This document shows positions 52,305 through 61,219 of a DNA stretch of 64,000 bases, in pieces. The translations under genes were made by a program, and so were the position numbers. The stretch's first letter is position 1; the number at the start of each line of letters is the position of its first letter. The notes under the pieces were generated by a model. The model was not told where the DNA came from, searched no databases, and was given only the letters and a program-made list of their open reading frames with translations. This DNA is from Microvirga sp. KLBC 81 (GTDB lineage: Bacteria > Pseudomonadota > Alphaproteobacteria > Rhizobiales > Beijerinckiaceae): assembly GCF_003075415.1 (NCBI RefSeq), contig NZ_QDAH01000018.1, forward strand, positions 17,804 to 81,803, written 5' to 3'.

Positions 52305-52368
52305 TCACTTATCTTCGGATAACCGCCCGTCGGGCACCGGGCAATTAGCGTCATTTGAAGGAACAACC
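52305..52368 (+). promoter_or_regulatory. Structured 5' leader of metZ
   Basis: Two adjacent hairpins precede metZ: TTATC-TTCG-GATAA (52309-52322), a UUCG-type tetraloop, and GCCC-GTC-GGGC (52325-52335), then the ribosome site GAAGGA at 52356-52361. It does not match the SAM-II riboswitch consensus as I remember it, but SAM-II often controls metZ in this group. Confidence 0.3.
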
Positions 52369-53565
52369 ATGAGTGAGCGTTCATACGAAGGCCGACGGTT
52401 GCATGCGGACACCCGCCTCGTCCACGAGGGAACGCTGCGATCGGAGTTCGGTGAAACGTCCGAGGCGCTCTTCCTCACGCAAGGCCACGTTTATGCCAGC
52501 GCGGAAGAATGTGAGGCCCGCTTCACGGGGGATAGCCCAGGCTTCCTCTATGCCCGCTTCTCCAATCCGACGGTCTCGATGTTCGAGCAGCGGATCGCTT
52601 CATTCGAAGGAGCTGAGGCGGCTCGAGCAACCGCAACCGGAATGGCTGCTGTGACGGCCGCTCTCATGGGACTGTTGCGGGCCGGCGATCACATTGTCGC
52701 CGCCCGGGCACTGTTCGGCTCCTGCCGCTATGTCGTCGCGGAGCTCCTGCCAAGGTTCGGCGTTGTATCGACGCTTGTCGATGGCACGAATCTCGACGCC
52801 TGGCGCGAAGCCGTGCGACCGGAGACCAAGGTCTTCTTCCTTGAAAGTCCGGCCAATCCCACGCTGGAAGTGATCGACATTCAGGCTGTTGCGCAGATTG
52901 CGCGCGAAGCCGGAGCCAAGCTCGTCGTAGACAACGTGTTCTCGACGCCGATCTGGCAGAAGCCATTTGAGCTTGGGGCCGATTGCGTCGTGTACTCGGC
53001 GACCAAGCACATCGACGGGCAGGGGCGCTGTCTCGGCGGCGTCGTTCTCGGGTCCGAGGAGTTCATCCAGACCCATATTCATACGCTCCTCCGGCAGACC
53101 GGGCCATCCTTGTCCCCCTTCAATGCATGGGTGCTGCTGAAGAGCCTCGAGACGCTCCCCTTGCGCGTCGAGCGCCAGACGCGAACGGCGGCGGAAATCG
53201 CCGATGCTCTCGCTGAGCATCCCCGGATCAGGCGTCTTATCTATCCCGGCCGTGCGGATCATCCACAGGCCGACATTATTGCCAGACAAATGAAGGGCGG
53301 GTCGACCCTGATTGCGCTCGAAATCGAGGGAGGAAAGGCGGGGGCCTTTCGCTTCCTTAACGCGCTCGATCTTGTGCGGATCTCCAACAATCTCGGTGAC
53401 GCCAAGAGCCTCATCACCCATCCCGCGACCACGACGCACCAGCGGTTCACGCCGGAACAGCGTGCCGAGATGGGAGTCTCGGAGGGACTTGTCAGGCTCT
53501 CGGTCGGCCTTGAGCACCCAAGCGATCTCATCGACGATCTTGTTCAGGCGCTCGACCGGGTTTGA
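52369..53565 (+). CDS. metZ: O-succinylhomoserine sulfhydrylase
   Basis: Cys/Met-metabolism PLP enzyme of 398 residues that condenses sulfide with O-succinyl- (or O-acetyl-) homoserine to give homocysteine, the step fixing the sulfide made by CysIJ. Seen are FLYARFSNPTVSMFEQRIASFEGAEAA, LESPANPTLEVIDI, VYSATKHIDGQGRCLGG with the PLP Lys, and the C-terminal GVSEGLVRLSVGLEHPSDLIDDL. ATG 52369 has GAAGGA seven bases upstream. Cystathionine gamma-synthase/lyase are relatives; the NLGDAKSLITHPATTTH region and context favour MetZ. Confidence 0.9.
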   Translation: MSERSYEGRRLHADTRLVHEGTLRSEFGETSEALFLTQGHVYASAEECEARFTGDSPGFLYARFSNPTVSMFEQRIASFEGAEAARATATGMAAVTAALMGLLRAGDHIVAARALFGSCRYVVAELLPRFGVVSTLVDGTNLDAWREAVRPETKVFFLESPANPTLEVIDIQAVAQIAREAGAKLVVDNVFSTPIWQKPFELGADCVVYSATKHIDGQGRCLGGVVLGSEEFIQTHIHTLLRQTGPSLSPFNAWVLLKSLETLPLRVERQTRTAAEIADALAEHPRIRRLIYPGRADHPQADIIARQMKGGSTLIALEIEGGKAGAFRFLNALDLVRISNNLGDAKSLITHPATTTHQRFTPEQRAEMGVSEGLVRLSVGLEHPSDLIDDLVQALDRV

Positions 53566-53576
53566 GGTCGCGCGCC

Positions 53577-54428
53577 TCAGCTCTGATCCGTGGCAACAGG
53601 TCGGGTGGGCTCCTGCGTCCATTCCGACATCGACCCGTCATAAAGCCTCACGTCTGGACGCTTCAGCACTTCCGAGAGAACGAACCAGTTCGTGGAGGCG
53701 AGGTGACCGGTATTGCAATAGCTGATCACCGGTGCTGAGGGAATTCGCTCGAAGAGCTGCTCCAGCTCAGCGAGAGGGAGCAGACGTCCGGTTCCGGGCT
53801 GAAAGGCCCTGCTATGATCCAGGTGGACGGCACCGGGCAGGTGTCCGGCGCGGGCAACCTGCGGGCTCTTCTCCCGCCCCTCGAATTGAGCTTGAGACCG
53901 GCCGTCGAGCAGTGTTGCACCAAGCTTTGCAATCGCCCTTTCGACCACGTCGGCCTCTGCACGCAGGCTCCCCGTCAGCCGCACCGGGTAAGGATCGCCT
54001 CCTGCCGGGGCAGGCGATCCTGCCTCCTCGGGTTTTCCGGCATCGCGCCATGCCTTGTAACCACCGTCGAGAATGGATACTTGCTCATGGCCTGCGACTT
54101 TCAAAGTCCAGTAGACGCGGGCGGACGCGCTGAAATCGGAAGGAGCTTCTCCTGCCGAGACGATGATGACATGGTGATCGGGCTTCACTCCGATCCGGCC
54201 CAACAGAGCTGATACCTGCGTGGCCTCCGGAAGGAGTCCGCCTGCTCCCCCTTTCGCTATGCGCCAGCCGTCAGTGGCATAGTCGCTGTGAACGGCGCGA
54301 GGGATATGTCCAGATTCGAAGGCCGCCCGGCCGCCGTTTTCCCCGGAGCGGATATCAAGAACGAGGAGCGAGGGGTCTGCGAGATGAGCTTCAAGCCATT
54401 CGGTTGAGACGAGCGGTGAGATAGACAT
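53577..54428 (-). CDS. Two-domain sulfurtransferase (rhodanese, SseA-like)
   Basis: Product of 283 residues: inactive N-terminal rhodanese domain and active C-terminal domain with the catalytic loop ISYCNTGHLASTNWFVLSE. The CNTGHLA loop is nearer to thiosulfate sulfurtransferases than to the CG(S/A)GVTA loop of 3-mercaptopyruvate sulfurtransferases. Other motifs are LVLDIRSGENGGRAAFESGHIPRAVH and EWTQEPTRPV. Convergent with metZ (11 bases) and followed upstream by the OsmC gene 17 bases away, so probably one transcript with it. Confidence 0.87.
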   Translation of the reverse strand: MSISPLVSTEWLEAHLADPSLLVLDIRSGENGGRAAFESGHIPRAVHSDYATDGWRIAKGGAGGLLPEATQVSALLGRIGVKPDHHVIIVSAGEAPSDFSASARVYWTLKVAGHEQVSILDGGYKAWRDAGKPEEAGSPAPAGGDPYPVRLTGSLRAEADVVERAIAKLGATLLDGRSQAQFEGREKSPQVARAGHLPGAVHLDHSRAFQPGTGRLLPLAELEQLFERIPSAPVISYCNTGHLASTNWFVLSEVLKRPDVRLYDGSMSEWTQEPTRPVATDQS

Positions 54429-54445
54429 AGCATTTACCTAAGCAA

Positions 54446-54880
54446 TCAAGCCGCGTGGCGAGGGTCAACCGTCCAGGAATGAGTGATATCCGCAACCTGA
54501 CCCAGCATGATGGATGCAGAGCAATACTTTTCCTTGGAGAGCTGGATGGCACGTTCAACCTTCTCAGGTGAAAGTCCCTGGCCCGAGAGATGATACTTGA
54601 GATGAATTGACGTGAACACCTTCGGATCGGTCGGTGCTCGCTCGGCTTCCACCTCGACCACGCAATCCGCGACGGGCTCACGGCCGCGCTTGAGGATGAG
54701 CACCACATCGAAGGCCGTGCAGCCGGCAAGACCCATCAGCATGAGCTCCATCGGCCGAATGCCGATGTTGCGGCCACCATTCTCAGGTGCACCGTCGAGC
54801 ACGATGGCGTGCCCGCTCCCTGATTCCGCCGTGAACATCATCCCATCGACCCAGGATACGCGTGCTTTCATATTCGTCAT
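54446..54880 (-). CDS. OsmC family peroxiredoxin-like protein
   Basis: Product of 144 residues with the two cysteines of OsmC/Ohr proteins: LMGLAGCTAFDVVLILKRGRE and SKEKYCSASIML. It belongs to the OsmC/YhfA-like subgroup and detoxifies organic peroxides or reacts with persulfides. The ATG at 54880 has AGGAG eight bases upstream. In one probable operon with the rhodanese; repeat family 2 copy B starts 28 bases upstream. Confidence 0.9.
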   Translation of the reverse strand: MTNMKARVSWVDGMMFTAESGSGHAIVLDGAPENGGRNIGIRPMELMLMGLAGCTAFDVVLILKRGREPVADCVVEVEAERAPTDPKVFTSIHLKYHLSGQGLSPEKVERAIQLSKEKYCSASIMLGQVADITHSWTVDPRHAA

Positions 54881-54908
54881 CAATCCTGCTCCTGGCCACG
54901 ATATCGCT

Positions 54909-55074
54909 CAGTCTAAAGCATCGGACGTGAAAAGTGGACTTGCACTTTTGGGACCCATCCGATGCTTTCTCCTTGAATGAGAGCATCGTTTTGCGCGGAA
55001 GACTGGGTCCACTTTTCACGGGCGTGGCCCTTCGGGTCGCTGACGCGGCCCTTCGGTTCCGCACGATGCTCTAG
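54909..55074. repeat. Dispersed repeat family 2, copy B (inverted relative to copy A)
   Basis: Reading on the minus strand from 55074, it begins CTAGAGCATCGTGCGGA and contains the same 50-base core as copy A (54941-54990), ending near TTTAGACTG. Between them it carries about 50 extra bases, rich in GAAGGGCC, that copy A lacks. It separates osmC from the peroxiredoxin gene. Confidence 0.9.
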
Positions 55075-55181
55075 CAAGTCGGCATGTCATGCTGATAAGT
55101 ATCAACGCCGCTTGCAGCAAGGCCAGCGGCGTCGGTTCTCGGCAATAAGTGTCAACTCATCCGGTCAGGCGCCGGAGAGGA

Positions 55182-55850
55182 TCAGCTGGCCTTCGCGGGC
55201 TGGGGCACGATGCGCAGATACGGCTTGGGCGCCTTCCAGCCGCCGGGGTAAAGGCGCCGGGCCTCTTCGTCCGAAACCGAGCCCGCGATGATCACATCCT
55301 CGCCCTGCTTCCAATCCGCAGGGGTGGCAACCCGATGTTGAGCAGTTAGCTGAAGGGAGTCGATGACCCGAAGCACTTCATCGAAGTTGCGGCCGGTCGT
55401 CATGGGATAGACCAGAACGAGCTTGATCTTCTTGTCCGGGCCAATGATGAAGACATTGCGAACCGTCTGGTTGTCGGCTGCCGTGCGTCCATCGGACGTT
55501 TCGCCGGCCTCAGCCGGGAGCATGCCATAGAGCTTGGAGATCTTGAGGTCAGGATCACCAATGATTGGATAATTGACGGCAGCCCCTTGCGTCTCCTCGA
55601 TGTCGCGCGCCCAAGCTTCGTGCTTCTCGACTGGATCGACGGAGAAGCCGATCACCTTGACTCCACGGCGATCAAACTCGGACTTGAGCCGCGCCACCTG
55701 TCCGAGCTCCGTAGTGCACACGGGCGTGAAATTCTTCGGATGTGAGAACAGTACGGCCCAGGAATCGCCGATCCATTCATGAAAACGAATAGGACCATGC
55801 GTGGTAATCGTCTCGAAATCTGGAGCAACCTGTCCAATTTGCAGCGTCAT
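55182..55850 (-). CDS. 1-Cys peroxiredoxin (Prx6 type)
   Basis: Product of 222 residues reducing peroxides. The peroxidatic Cys is in HPKNFTPVCTTELGQVARL, followed by VIGFSVDPVEKHEAW, NYPIIGDPDLKISKLYGML and a long C-terminal domain with RVATPADWKQGEDVIIAGSV, diagnostic of the Prx6/AhpC-TSA C-terminal type. The second resolving Cys is absent. The ATG at 55850 gives the canonical MTLQIGQVAPDF start. Divergent from sbp; the 665-bp gap holds one 16-bp palindrome. Confidence 0.94.
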   Translation of the reverse strand: MTLQIGQVAPDFETITTHGPIRFHEWIGDSWAVLFSHPKNFTPVCTTELGQVARLKSEFDRRGVKVIGFSVDPVEKHEAWARDIEETQGAAVNYPIIGDPDLKISKLYGMLPAEAGETSDGRTAADNQTVRNVFIIGPDKKIKLVLVYPMTTGRNFDEVLRVIDSLQLTAQHRVATPADWKQGEDVIIAGSVSDEEARRLYPGGWKAPKPYLRIVPQPAKAS

Positions 55851-56117
55851 GGCGTGCACCCTCTCTCTATTATGCGGCGAGATATTGATCTCTAAGTCTC
55901 CAAGCAACGTGCAATTCGTGAGGCGATTTGCGTGTGCTTCATCGGTTCCCAGCCACGAAGAATGCATTCCATATGTGCCTACGCCATGATCGAACCTGAT
56001 CCGAGGTGAGCTCGCGCATAAGTCGAGCCTCGCTCATGATTGGTTCCGAACGAGGCGGGATGCATCGTTGGGCATGCCGAAAGTTTCAAGCGAGCATGGC
56101 TTCGAGTCAACAAGAAT

Positions 56118-56133
56118 GTTCTTTTTAAAGAAC
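56118..56133. promoter_or_regulatory. Candidate sulfur-regulon operator, site 3 (peroxiredoxin/sbp divergent gap)
   Basis: GTTCTTTTTAAAGAAC. It lies 267 bases from the peroxiredoxin start and 382 bases from the sbp start, so the long leader or a further promoter must be invoked. A close but imperfect copy, GTTCTTTTTAACGGAT (13 of 16 matching), is at 56413-56428, 87 bases before sbp. The rest of 55851-56515 contains no gene I can support; it is AT-rich. Confidence 0.72.
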
Positions 56134-56241
56134 CAAAACGACTAGTTAATCGTGCTGAGAAAAGCGCGTTGCAGGGAATTTTCTTCTAAATCGAGCCAAT
56201 ATTGCAATGGAAAATGTATTCGCTCTGTATCTCGGTGCGAA

Positions 56242-56273
56242 ATTTTCACAAAAAGACGTTACCATGTGAAAAT
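56242..56273. promoter_or_regulatory. Long-spaced inverted repeat in the sbp leader
   Basis: ATTTTCACA-N14-TGTGAAAAT, two perfect nine-base arms, between site 3 and sbp. Its meaning is unknown: it may be a regulator site, a hairpin in a long leader, or remnant DNA. Confidence 0.4.
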
Positions 56274-56515
56274 AAGAAGTTTAATGGCTAATTTGTTTCC
56301 GCACGAGATTGGTGGGAAGAAAATTATTCTCTGACAGATCGCTTTCAACGTCATCTTGATGGCTAAATGGGCAGCATGAAGCGCCCATTGAACCACGGTC
56401 GATTTGACACTCGTTCTTTTTAACGGATAATTTCTCTCGCTGCTCGTTGCATTGATGGCGATGTCCACACGGCTCACGAGCTGCTCCGACCCAAGGTGGG
56501 ATCCAGGAGGATGAA

Positions 56516-57577
56516 GTGACAAACAAGTTCTCACATATTGCCGAAGCCAGGACGCGTTCCAGGTCCGGTTCTGTCTGGCCGACGATTGGCTTGATGATCA
56601 TGAGCGGGGTAGGCCTCCTGACGCTTTCTGGTGCAGCATCGGCTCAGACGCAGCTGCTGAACGTGTCGTATGATCCAACGCGTGAGCTTTACCGTGAGAT
56701 CAACAAGGCCTTCGCGGATGAATGGAAGGCGAACACTGGCGAAACCGTCGCAGTTCGTGCATCCCATGGTGGCTCAGGTGCGCAGGCTCGCACGGTCATT
56801 GATGGCATCGAAGCCGATGTCGTGACGCTTGGCATCCCGTCCGACATCGACGCTATCGCAAAAGCAACCAAGAAAATTCCGGCTGACTGGCGCAGCAAGC
56901 TGCCGAACAACTCTCTGCCGTATACATCGACCGTTGTCTTCCTGGTCCGGAAGGGCAATCCAAAAGGGATCAAGGATTGGGACGATCTTGTGAAGCCCGG
57001 CATTCAGGTAATCACGCCCAACCCGAAGACTTCCGCAGGTGGCCGTTGGAATTTCCTGGCGGCCTGGGGCTACTCCCATACCAAGGAGAGGAATACCGAG
57101 AAGGCGAAGGAGTTCGTGACCGCGCTCTACAAGAACGTTCCGGTGCTCGATACCGGCGCCCGCGGATCAACCGTCACCTTTGCCCAGCGTGGCCTGGGAG
57201 ATGTGCTGCCGGCTTGGGAAAACGAAGCCTTCCTCGTGCTCGATGAATTCGGCCGTGACAAGTTCGAGATCGTGGTACCGACCCTGTCGATCCTCGCCGA
57301 ACCGCCGGTCGCCCTCGTTGACGGCAATGTCGATGCCAAAGGCACGCGCAAGGTCGCCGAGGCGTATCTCAAGTTCCTCTATACGGATAAGGCACAGGCG
57401 ATCTTCGCTAAGCATCATTACAGGCCTATCAAGGCCGAGGCCGCCAAGCCGGAACATCTCGCCGAACTGGCGAATCTGAAGCTGTTCACGATCGAATCCC
57501 TGCAGGGCAATTGGGACGACATCCAGAAGAACAACTTCGACTCGGGCGGACTCTTCGACCAGATCAGCAAGCGTTAA
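56516..57577 (+). CDS. sbp: Sulfate/thiosulfate ABC transporter periplasmic binding protein
   Basis: Product of 353 residues with signal peptide (LMIMSGVGLLTLSGAASA). Mature protein begins LLNVSYDPTRELYREINKAFADEWKANTGETV, the Sbp/CysP signature; SHGGSGAQARTVIDGIEADVVTLG and TPNPKTSAGGRWNFLAAWGY form the anion pocket. Start is GTG 56516 with AGGAGG six to seven bases upstream; ATG at 56511 leads straight to a stop. First gene of the sbp-cysT-cysW-cysA operon. Confidence 0.95.
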   Translation: MTNKFSHIAEARTRSRSGSVWPTIGLMIMSGVGLLTLSGAASAQTQLLNVSYDPTRELYREINKAFADEWKANTGETVAVRASHGGSGAQARTVIDGIEADVVTLGIPSDIDAIAKATKKIPADWRSKLPNNSLPYTSTVVFLVRKGNPKGIKDWDDLVKPGIQVITPNPKTSAGGRWNFLAAWGYSHTKERNTEKAKEFVTALYKNVPVLDTGARGSTVTFAQRGLGDVLPAWENEAFLVLDEFGRDKFEIVVPTLSILAEPPVALVDGNVDAKGTRKVAEAYLKFLYTDKAQAIFAKHHYRPIKAEAAKPEHLAELANLKLFTIESLQGNWDDIQKNNFDSGGLFDQISKR

Positions 57578-57580
57578 GTC

Positions 57581-58429
57581 ATGAGCTCTGCTTCCTTCTG
57601 GCGTTTCAAGCAGTCGAGCGTGTTGCCGGGCTTCGGCATCGCGCTTGGATACACTCTGCTGTATCTCGGGTTGATCGTGCTGTTGCCCCTTGGCGCACTC
57701 GTGGCGAAGGCCTCGAGCATCGGCCTCACCGGGATCCTCTCCGCCGCCACTGACCCTCGGGTCTCGGCGGCATTGTGGACGAGCTTCGGCGTCTCTCTGA
57801 TTGCAGCCGGCGTCGCGTCCCTGTTCGGGCTTCTCGTCGCCTGGGTGCTCACGCGGTACGACTTTCCGGGCCGGAAGCTCGTTGATGCGATGGTCGACCT
57901 GCCGTTTGCCTTGCCGACGGCCGTGGCAGGCATTGCGCTTGCCGCTCTCTACGCGCCGAATGGATGGATTGGCTCGTTTCTTGAGCCGCTCGGCATCAAG
58001 GTCGCCTACACTCCGCTCGGCATTTTCGTGGCCTTGGTTTTCATCGGGCTTCCCTTTGCCGTTCGCACGGTTCAGCCATTGATCGCGGAAATCGAGAGCG
58101 AGCTGGAGGAGGCCTCTGCAACTTTGGGCGCCTCGCGATGGCGTACGGTGTGGAGTGTTCTGCTCCCACCGCTGCTGCCTGGAGTGCTCACCGGGTTTGC
58201 GCTCGCCTTCGCACGATCTGTCGGTGAGTACGGTTCCGTCATCTTCATTGCTGGCAACCTTCCTTATGTCTCGGAAATCGCCCCGTTGCTCATCGTGATC
58301 AAGCTCTCGGAATATGATTACACTGGCGCGACCGTGATCGCGACGATCATGCTGGCGATCTCCTTCTCGACGCTTTTGCTGATCAACCTGATCCAGGCCT
58401 GGAGCCGTAGGAGATTTGGTTATGTCTGA
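57581..58429 (+). CDS. cysT: Sulfate ABC transporter permease CysT
   Basis: Inner-membrane permease of 282 residues with six helices and the ABC permease EAA loop ([49 protein letters not shown]). It starts four bases after sbp and overlaps cysW by eight. Confidence 0.95.
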   Translation: MSSASFWRFKQSSVLPGFGIALGYTLLYLGLIVLLPLGALVAKASSIGLTGILSAATDPRVSAALWTSFGVSLIAAGVASLFGLLVAWVLTRYDFPGRKLVDAMVDLPFALPTAVAGIALAALYAPNGWIGSFLEPLGIKVAYTPLGIFVALVFIGLPFAVRTVQPLIAEIESELEEASATLGASRWRTVWSVLLPPLLPGVLTGFALAFARSVGEYGSVIFIAGNLPYVSEIAPLLIVIKLSEYDYTGATVIATIMLAISFSTLLLINLIQAWSRRRFGYV

Positions 58430-59303
58430 TCTCAGCGCCGCGTTGCCTCGACCGGTTCCATCGCAGCTGATCGTCGTGACCGAGCGGAGATCGGTTCGCT
58501 GGCTGGCGATCACGGTCGCACTTGCTTTTCTTCTTCTGTTTCTCCTTCTTCCGCTCATCGTTGTCTTCGTGGAAGCGTTAAAGCGCGGAGTGGCAGGCTA
58601 TCTCGCTGCCTTTCAGGAAGAGGATGCGCTCTCGGCGATTGGGTTGACACTGACGGTCGCTGTCATCGCCGTTCCGTTAAATCTTCTGTTTGGTCTCATG
58701 GCTTCGTGGGTCATCGCCAAGTTCGAGTTCAAAGGCAAAAGCCTTTTGATCACTCTCATCGACCTGCCGTTCTCAGTATCGCCTGTTGTGTCGGGCCTGA
58801 TCTACCTCCTTCTATTCGGCGCACAGGGGTTATGGGGGAAATGGTTGATGTCCCAAGGCATTCAGATCGCTTTTGCGTTGCCGGGTATCGTTCTTGCGAC
58901 CATCTTCGTGACCTTTCCCTTTGTCGCCCGCCAACTCATCCCACTCATGCAGGAGCAGGGCACAACGGAAGAGGAGGCGGCCCTGACGCTTGGGGCGAGC
59001 GGATGGCGCACCTTTTTCACCGTGACGCTGCCCAACATCAAATGGGGTCTGCTTTACGGGGTCCTGCTTTGCAATGCACGCGCCATGGGTGAGTTCGGTG
59101 CGGTCTCCGTTGTCTCAGGACATATCCGCGGTTTGACCAACACAATCCCGCTTCACGTGGAGATTCTCTACAATGAGTACAACTTCGTTGCGGCCTTCGC
59201 TGTCGCCTCGCTCCTCGCTTGCCTCGCCCTCATCACATTGGCGCTCAAGTCTTTCCTCGAATGGCGTCACGGAGCAGATCTCGCCGGTCGCGCATCCAGC
59301 TGA
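58422..59303 (+). CDS. cysW: Sulfate ABC transporter permease CysW
   Basis: Permease of 293 residues with EAA loop [53 protein letters not shown], and a C-terminal region [17 protein letters not shown] typical of CysW. ATG 58422 with AGGAG seven to eight bases upstream. Its 3' end overlaps the presumed cysA start by 131 bases. Confidence 0.95.
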   Translation: MSDLSAALPRPVPSQLIVVTERRSVRWLAITVALAFLLLFLLLPLIVVFVEALKRGVAGYLAAFQEEDALSAIGLTLTVAVIAVPLNLLFGLMASWVIAKFEFKGKSLLITLIDLPFSVSPVVSGLIYLLLFGAQGLWGKWLMSQGIQIAFALPGIVLATIFVTFPFVARQLIPLMQEQGTTEEEAALTLGASGWRTFFTVTLPNIKWGLLYGVLLCNARAMGEFGAVSVVSGHIRGLTNTIPLHVEILYNEYNFVAAFAVASLLACLALITLALKSFLEWRHGADLAGRASS

Positions 59304-60354
59304 GAAGAACCAGGCCGTCGACATCCGTGTCGCCGGCGTGACGAAGGAATTCGGGGCCTCGGCCGCTCTCCACGATGTTCATTTGGACATTCGCCCTGGT
59401 GAACTCCTGGCGCTGCTCGGCCCTTCCGGTTCCGGAAAAACGACATTGCTGCGAATTATTGCCGGATTGGTGCAGGCTGACCGGGGGCAAGTGTTCTTCG
59501 GGGGCTCGGACGCCACGCATCTTCCCGTACAGAAGCGTCAGGTCGGATTCGTGTTCCAGCATTATGCGTTGTTCAAACATATGAGCGTTGCCGATAACGT
59601 CGCTTATGGCTTGCAGGTGCGGGAGCGGACGAAGCGGCCATCGAAGGCCGAGATCCGGCGCCGCACCAGTGAATTGCTCGATCTGGTCCAGCTCTCAGGC
59701 TACGAGAACCGCTTTCCGGCGCAGCTCTCCGGCGGGCAGCGCCAGAGGGTGGCGCTGGCGCGTGCGCTCGCCGTCGAGCCGCGCGTCCTGTTGTTGGACG
59801 AACCCTTTGGAGCGCTGGACGCCAAGGTGCGCAAGGATCTCCGTGCCTGGCTGCGCGACATTCACGAACGTACCGGCAAGACGACGGTGTTCGTCACTCA
59901 CGATCAGGACGAAGCGTTGGAACTGGCTGACCGGGTTGCCGTCCTCAACCAGGGCCGTCTTGAACAGGTCGGCACTCCGGACGAGGTGCAGGACCGGCCC
60001 GCAACGCCCTTCGTGATGACTTTCCTCGGTCAGGCAACGCGCATTACGGCAGACATTCGCGATGGAAAGGTACTGGTCAATGAAAGAGCAGTGCGTGTCG
60101 AAGCGAGAGACCTCGTTACAGGAAAGGCCAGCCTCTATTGCCGTCCATGGCATCTGACGCCGACATATGCAGGGCAGGGGCATCTCCAGGGCGTCGTTGG
60201 CGGCGCTCGGCGTCTTGGATCTCTACGCAGGGTCGAAGTCTCGGGAGATGATGGGACGAGATTGGAGGTCGAAGTCCCTCTCCAGGCTAGTCTGCCGCCC
60301 GGGGAGCGAATTGGCTTGGAAATCCTGGACGGGGTCGTGTTCCCCGACCATTGA
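59173..60354 (+). CDS. cysA: Sulfate/thiosulfate ABC transporter ATPase CysA, unusual start
   Basis: ABC ATPase: [12 protein letters not shown] (Walker A), [33 protein letters not shown] (signature and Walker B), [13 protein letters not shown], then a C-terminal TOBE regulatory domain (about 290-393). The family core begins at about nt 59320 ([13 protein letters not shown]), yet in that frame the only usable start before it is ATG 59173, inside cysW and preceded by GGAGA nine bases upstream. This gives 393 residues with a 43-residue Ser-rich extension. A non-standard start near 59278 or GTG 59338 is the alternative. Confidence 0.9.
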   Translation: MSTTSLRPSLSPRSSLASPSSHWRSSLSSNGVTEQISPVAHPAEKNQAVDIRVAGVTKEFGASAALHDVHLDIRPGELLALLGPSGSGKTTLLRIIAGLVQADRGQVFFGGSDATHLPVQKRQVGFVFQHYALFKHMSVADNVAYGLQVRERTKRPSKAEIRRRTSELLDLVQLSGYENRFPAQLSGGQRQRVALARALAVEPRVLLLDEPFGALDAKVRKDLRAWLRDIHERTGKTTVFVTHDQDEALELADRVAVLNQGRLEQVGTPDEVQDRPATPFVMTFLGQATRITADIRDGKVLVNERAVRVEARDLVTGKASLYCRPWHLTPTYAGQGHLQGVVGGARRLGSLRRVEVSGDDGTRLEVEVPLQASLPPGERIGLEILDGVVFPDH

Positions 60355-60382
60355 ACTCTACGATGAGCGAGGCTGAAAACAA

Positions 60383-60413
60383 GGGGCAGGCCGGGACATG
60401 GCGGCCTGTCCCC
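60383..60413. terminator. Bidirectional hairpin between cysA and the ssuB-like gene
   Basis: GGGGCAGGCCG / CGGCCTGTCCCC with an eight-base loop and one bulge. It lies 28 bases after the cysA stop and about 47 bases past the ssuB-like stop on the other strand, so it can end both convergent operons. No long U-tract. Confidence 0.6.
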
Positions 60414-60460
60414 GTGTGATTGACTGGATGTCGAGGGTCGACACCGAGGCCGGATCCGGC

Positions 60461-61219
60461 TCAGATCATCCCGCCGTCGCTGGCGATATCCGATGCCAGA
60501 CTGTTGCGCAGGGCCTTGGCTACCTGGGAGAGGGACGTGTCTTGTCTCCGGTGCGGCCGTGGGCTGTCGATCCGATGCTCCGCCACAACCCGGCCAGGTG
60601 ATCCCGAAAGAACAATGACGCGATCGGCCAAATACGTGGCTTCATCGATATCGTGCGTGACGAACAGGATTGTCTTGCCCGTCGCCTGCCAGATGCGGAT
60701 GAGCTCATCCTGAAGTCCTTCACGCGTGATCGCGTCAAGGGCTGAGAACGGCTCATCCATCAGGAGAACTTCCGGTTCGACCGCCAGTGCGCGAGCCAAT
60801 GCAACGCGCTGCCGCTGACCGCCTGACAGTTCGTGCGGCCAGCGCTGGCCCAAATGTCCCAAGCCGACGAAATCCAGTGCACGCTGTGCCTTTCCCTTGC
60901 GGTCGCGGCGTGGGATATGGCGGTTCTCCAAACCGAAGGTGACATTGGCGATCACGCGGCGCCATGGCAGCAATCGAGAATCCTGAAAGACGAACGCCAC
61001 CGGTCTGCGGTCCGGATTCTTGGCTATGACGCGAGCCGTTCCCGCACTCGGACGTGCCAAGCCAGTCAGCACGCGCAGCAATGTGGATTTGCCGACACCT
61101 GACGGGCCGACAATGGCGAGAAACTCGCCACGGCGCACATCCAGCGACAGACGATCCAGAACGACCGTTTTCTGACCATTTCTCTCGAAGGTCAGCGAGA
61201 GATCACGAATCTCGATCAC
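60461..61219 (-). CDS. Sulfonate/taurine-type ABC transporter ATPase (SsuB/TauB-like)
   Basis: Product of 252 residues: [19 protein letters not shown] (Walker A), [54 protein letters not shown] and [23 protein letters not shown], the last phrase typical of the nitrate/sulfonate/taurine group. Start is GTG 61219, overlapping the permease stop by four bases (GTGA). The frame is open to 61810 but that is antisense-like reading of the permease. Confidence 0.88.
   Translation of the reverse strand: MIEIRDLSLTFERNGQKTVVLDRLSLDVRRGEFLAIVGPSGVGKSTLLRVLTGLARPSAGTARVIAKNPDRRPVAFVFQDSRLLPWRRVIANVTFGLENRHIPRRDRKGKAQRALDFVGLGHLGQRWPHELSGGQRQRVALARALAVEPEVLLMDEPFSALDAITREGLQDELIRIWQATGKTILFVTHDIDEATYLADRVIVLSGSPGRVVAEHRIDSPRPHRRQDTSLSQVAKALRNSLASDIASDGGMI

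Noticed and set aside
52287..52369. SAM-II riboswitch before metZ
   Set aside because: Expected in this group, but I could not match the conserved pseudoknot sequence; kept only as an unassigned structured leader.
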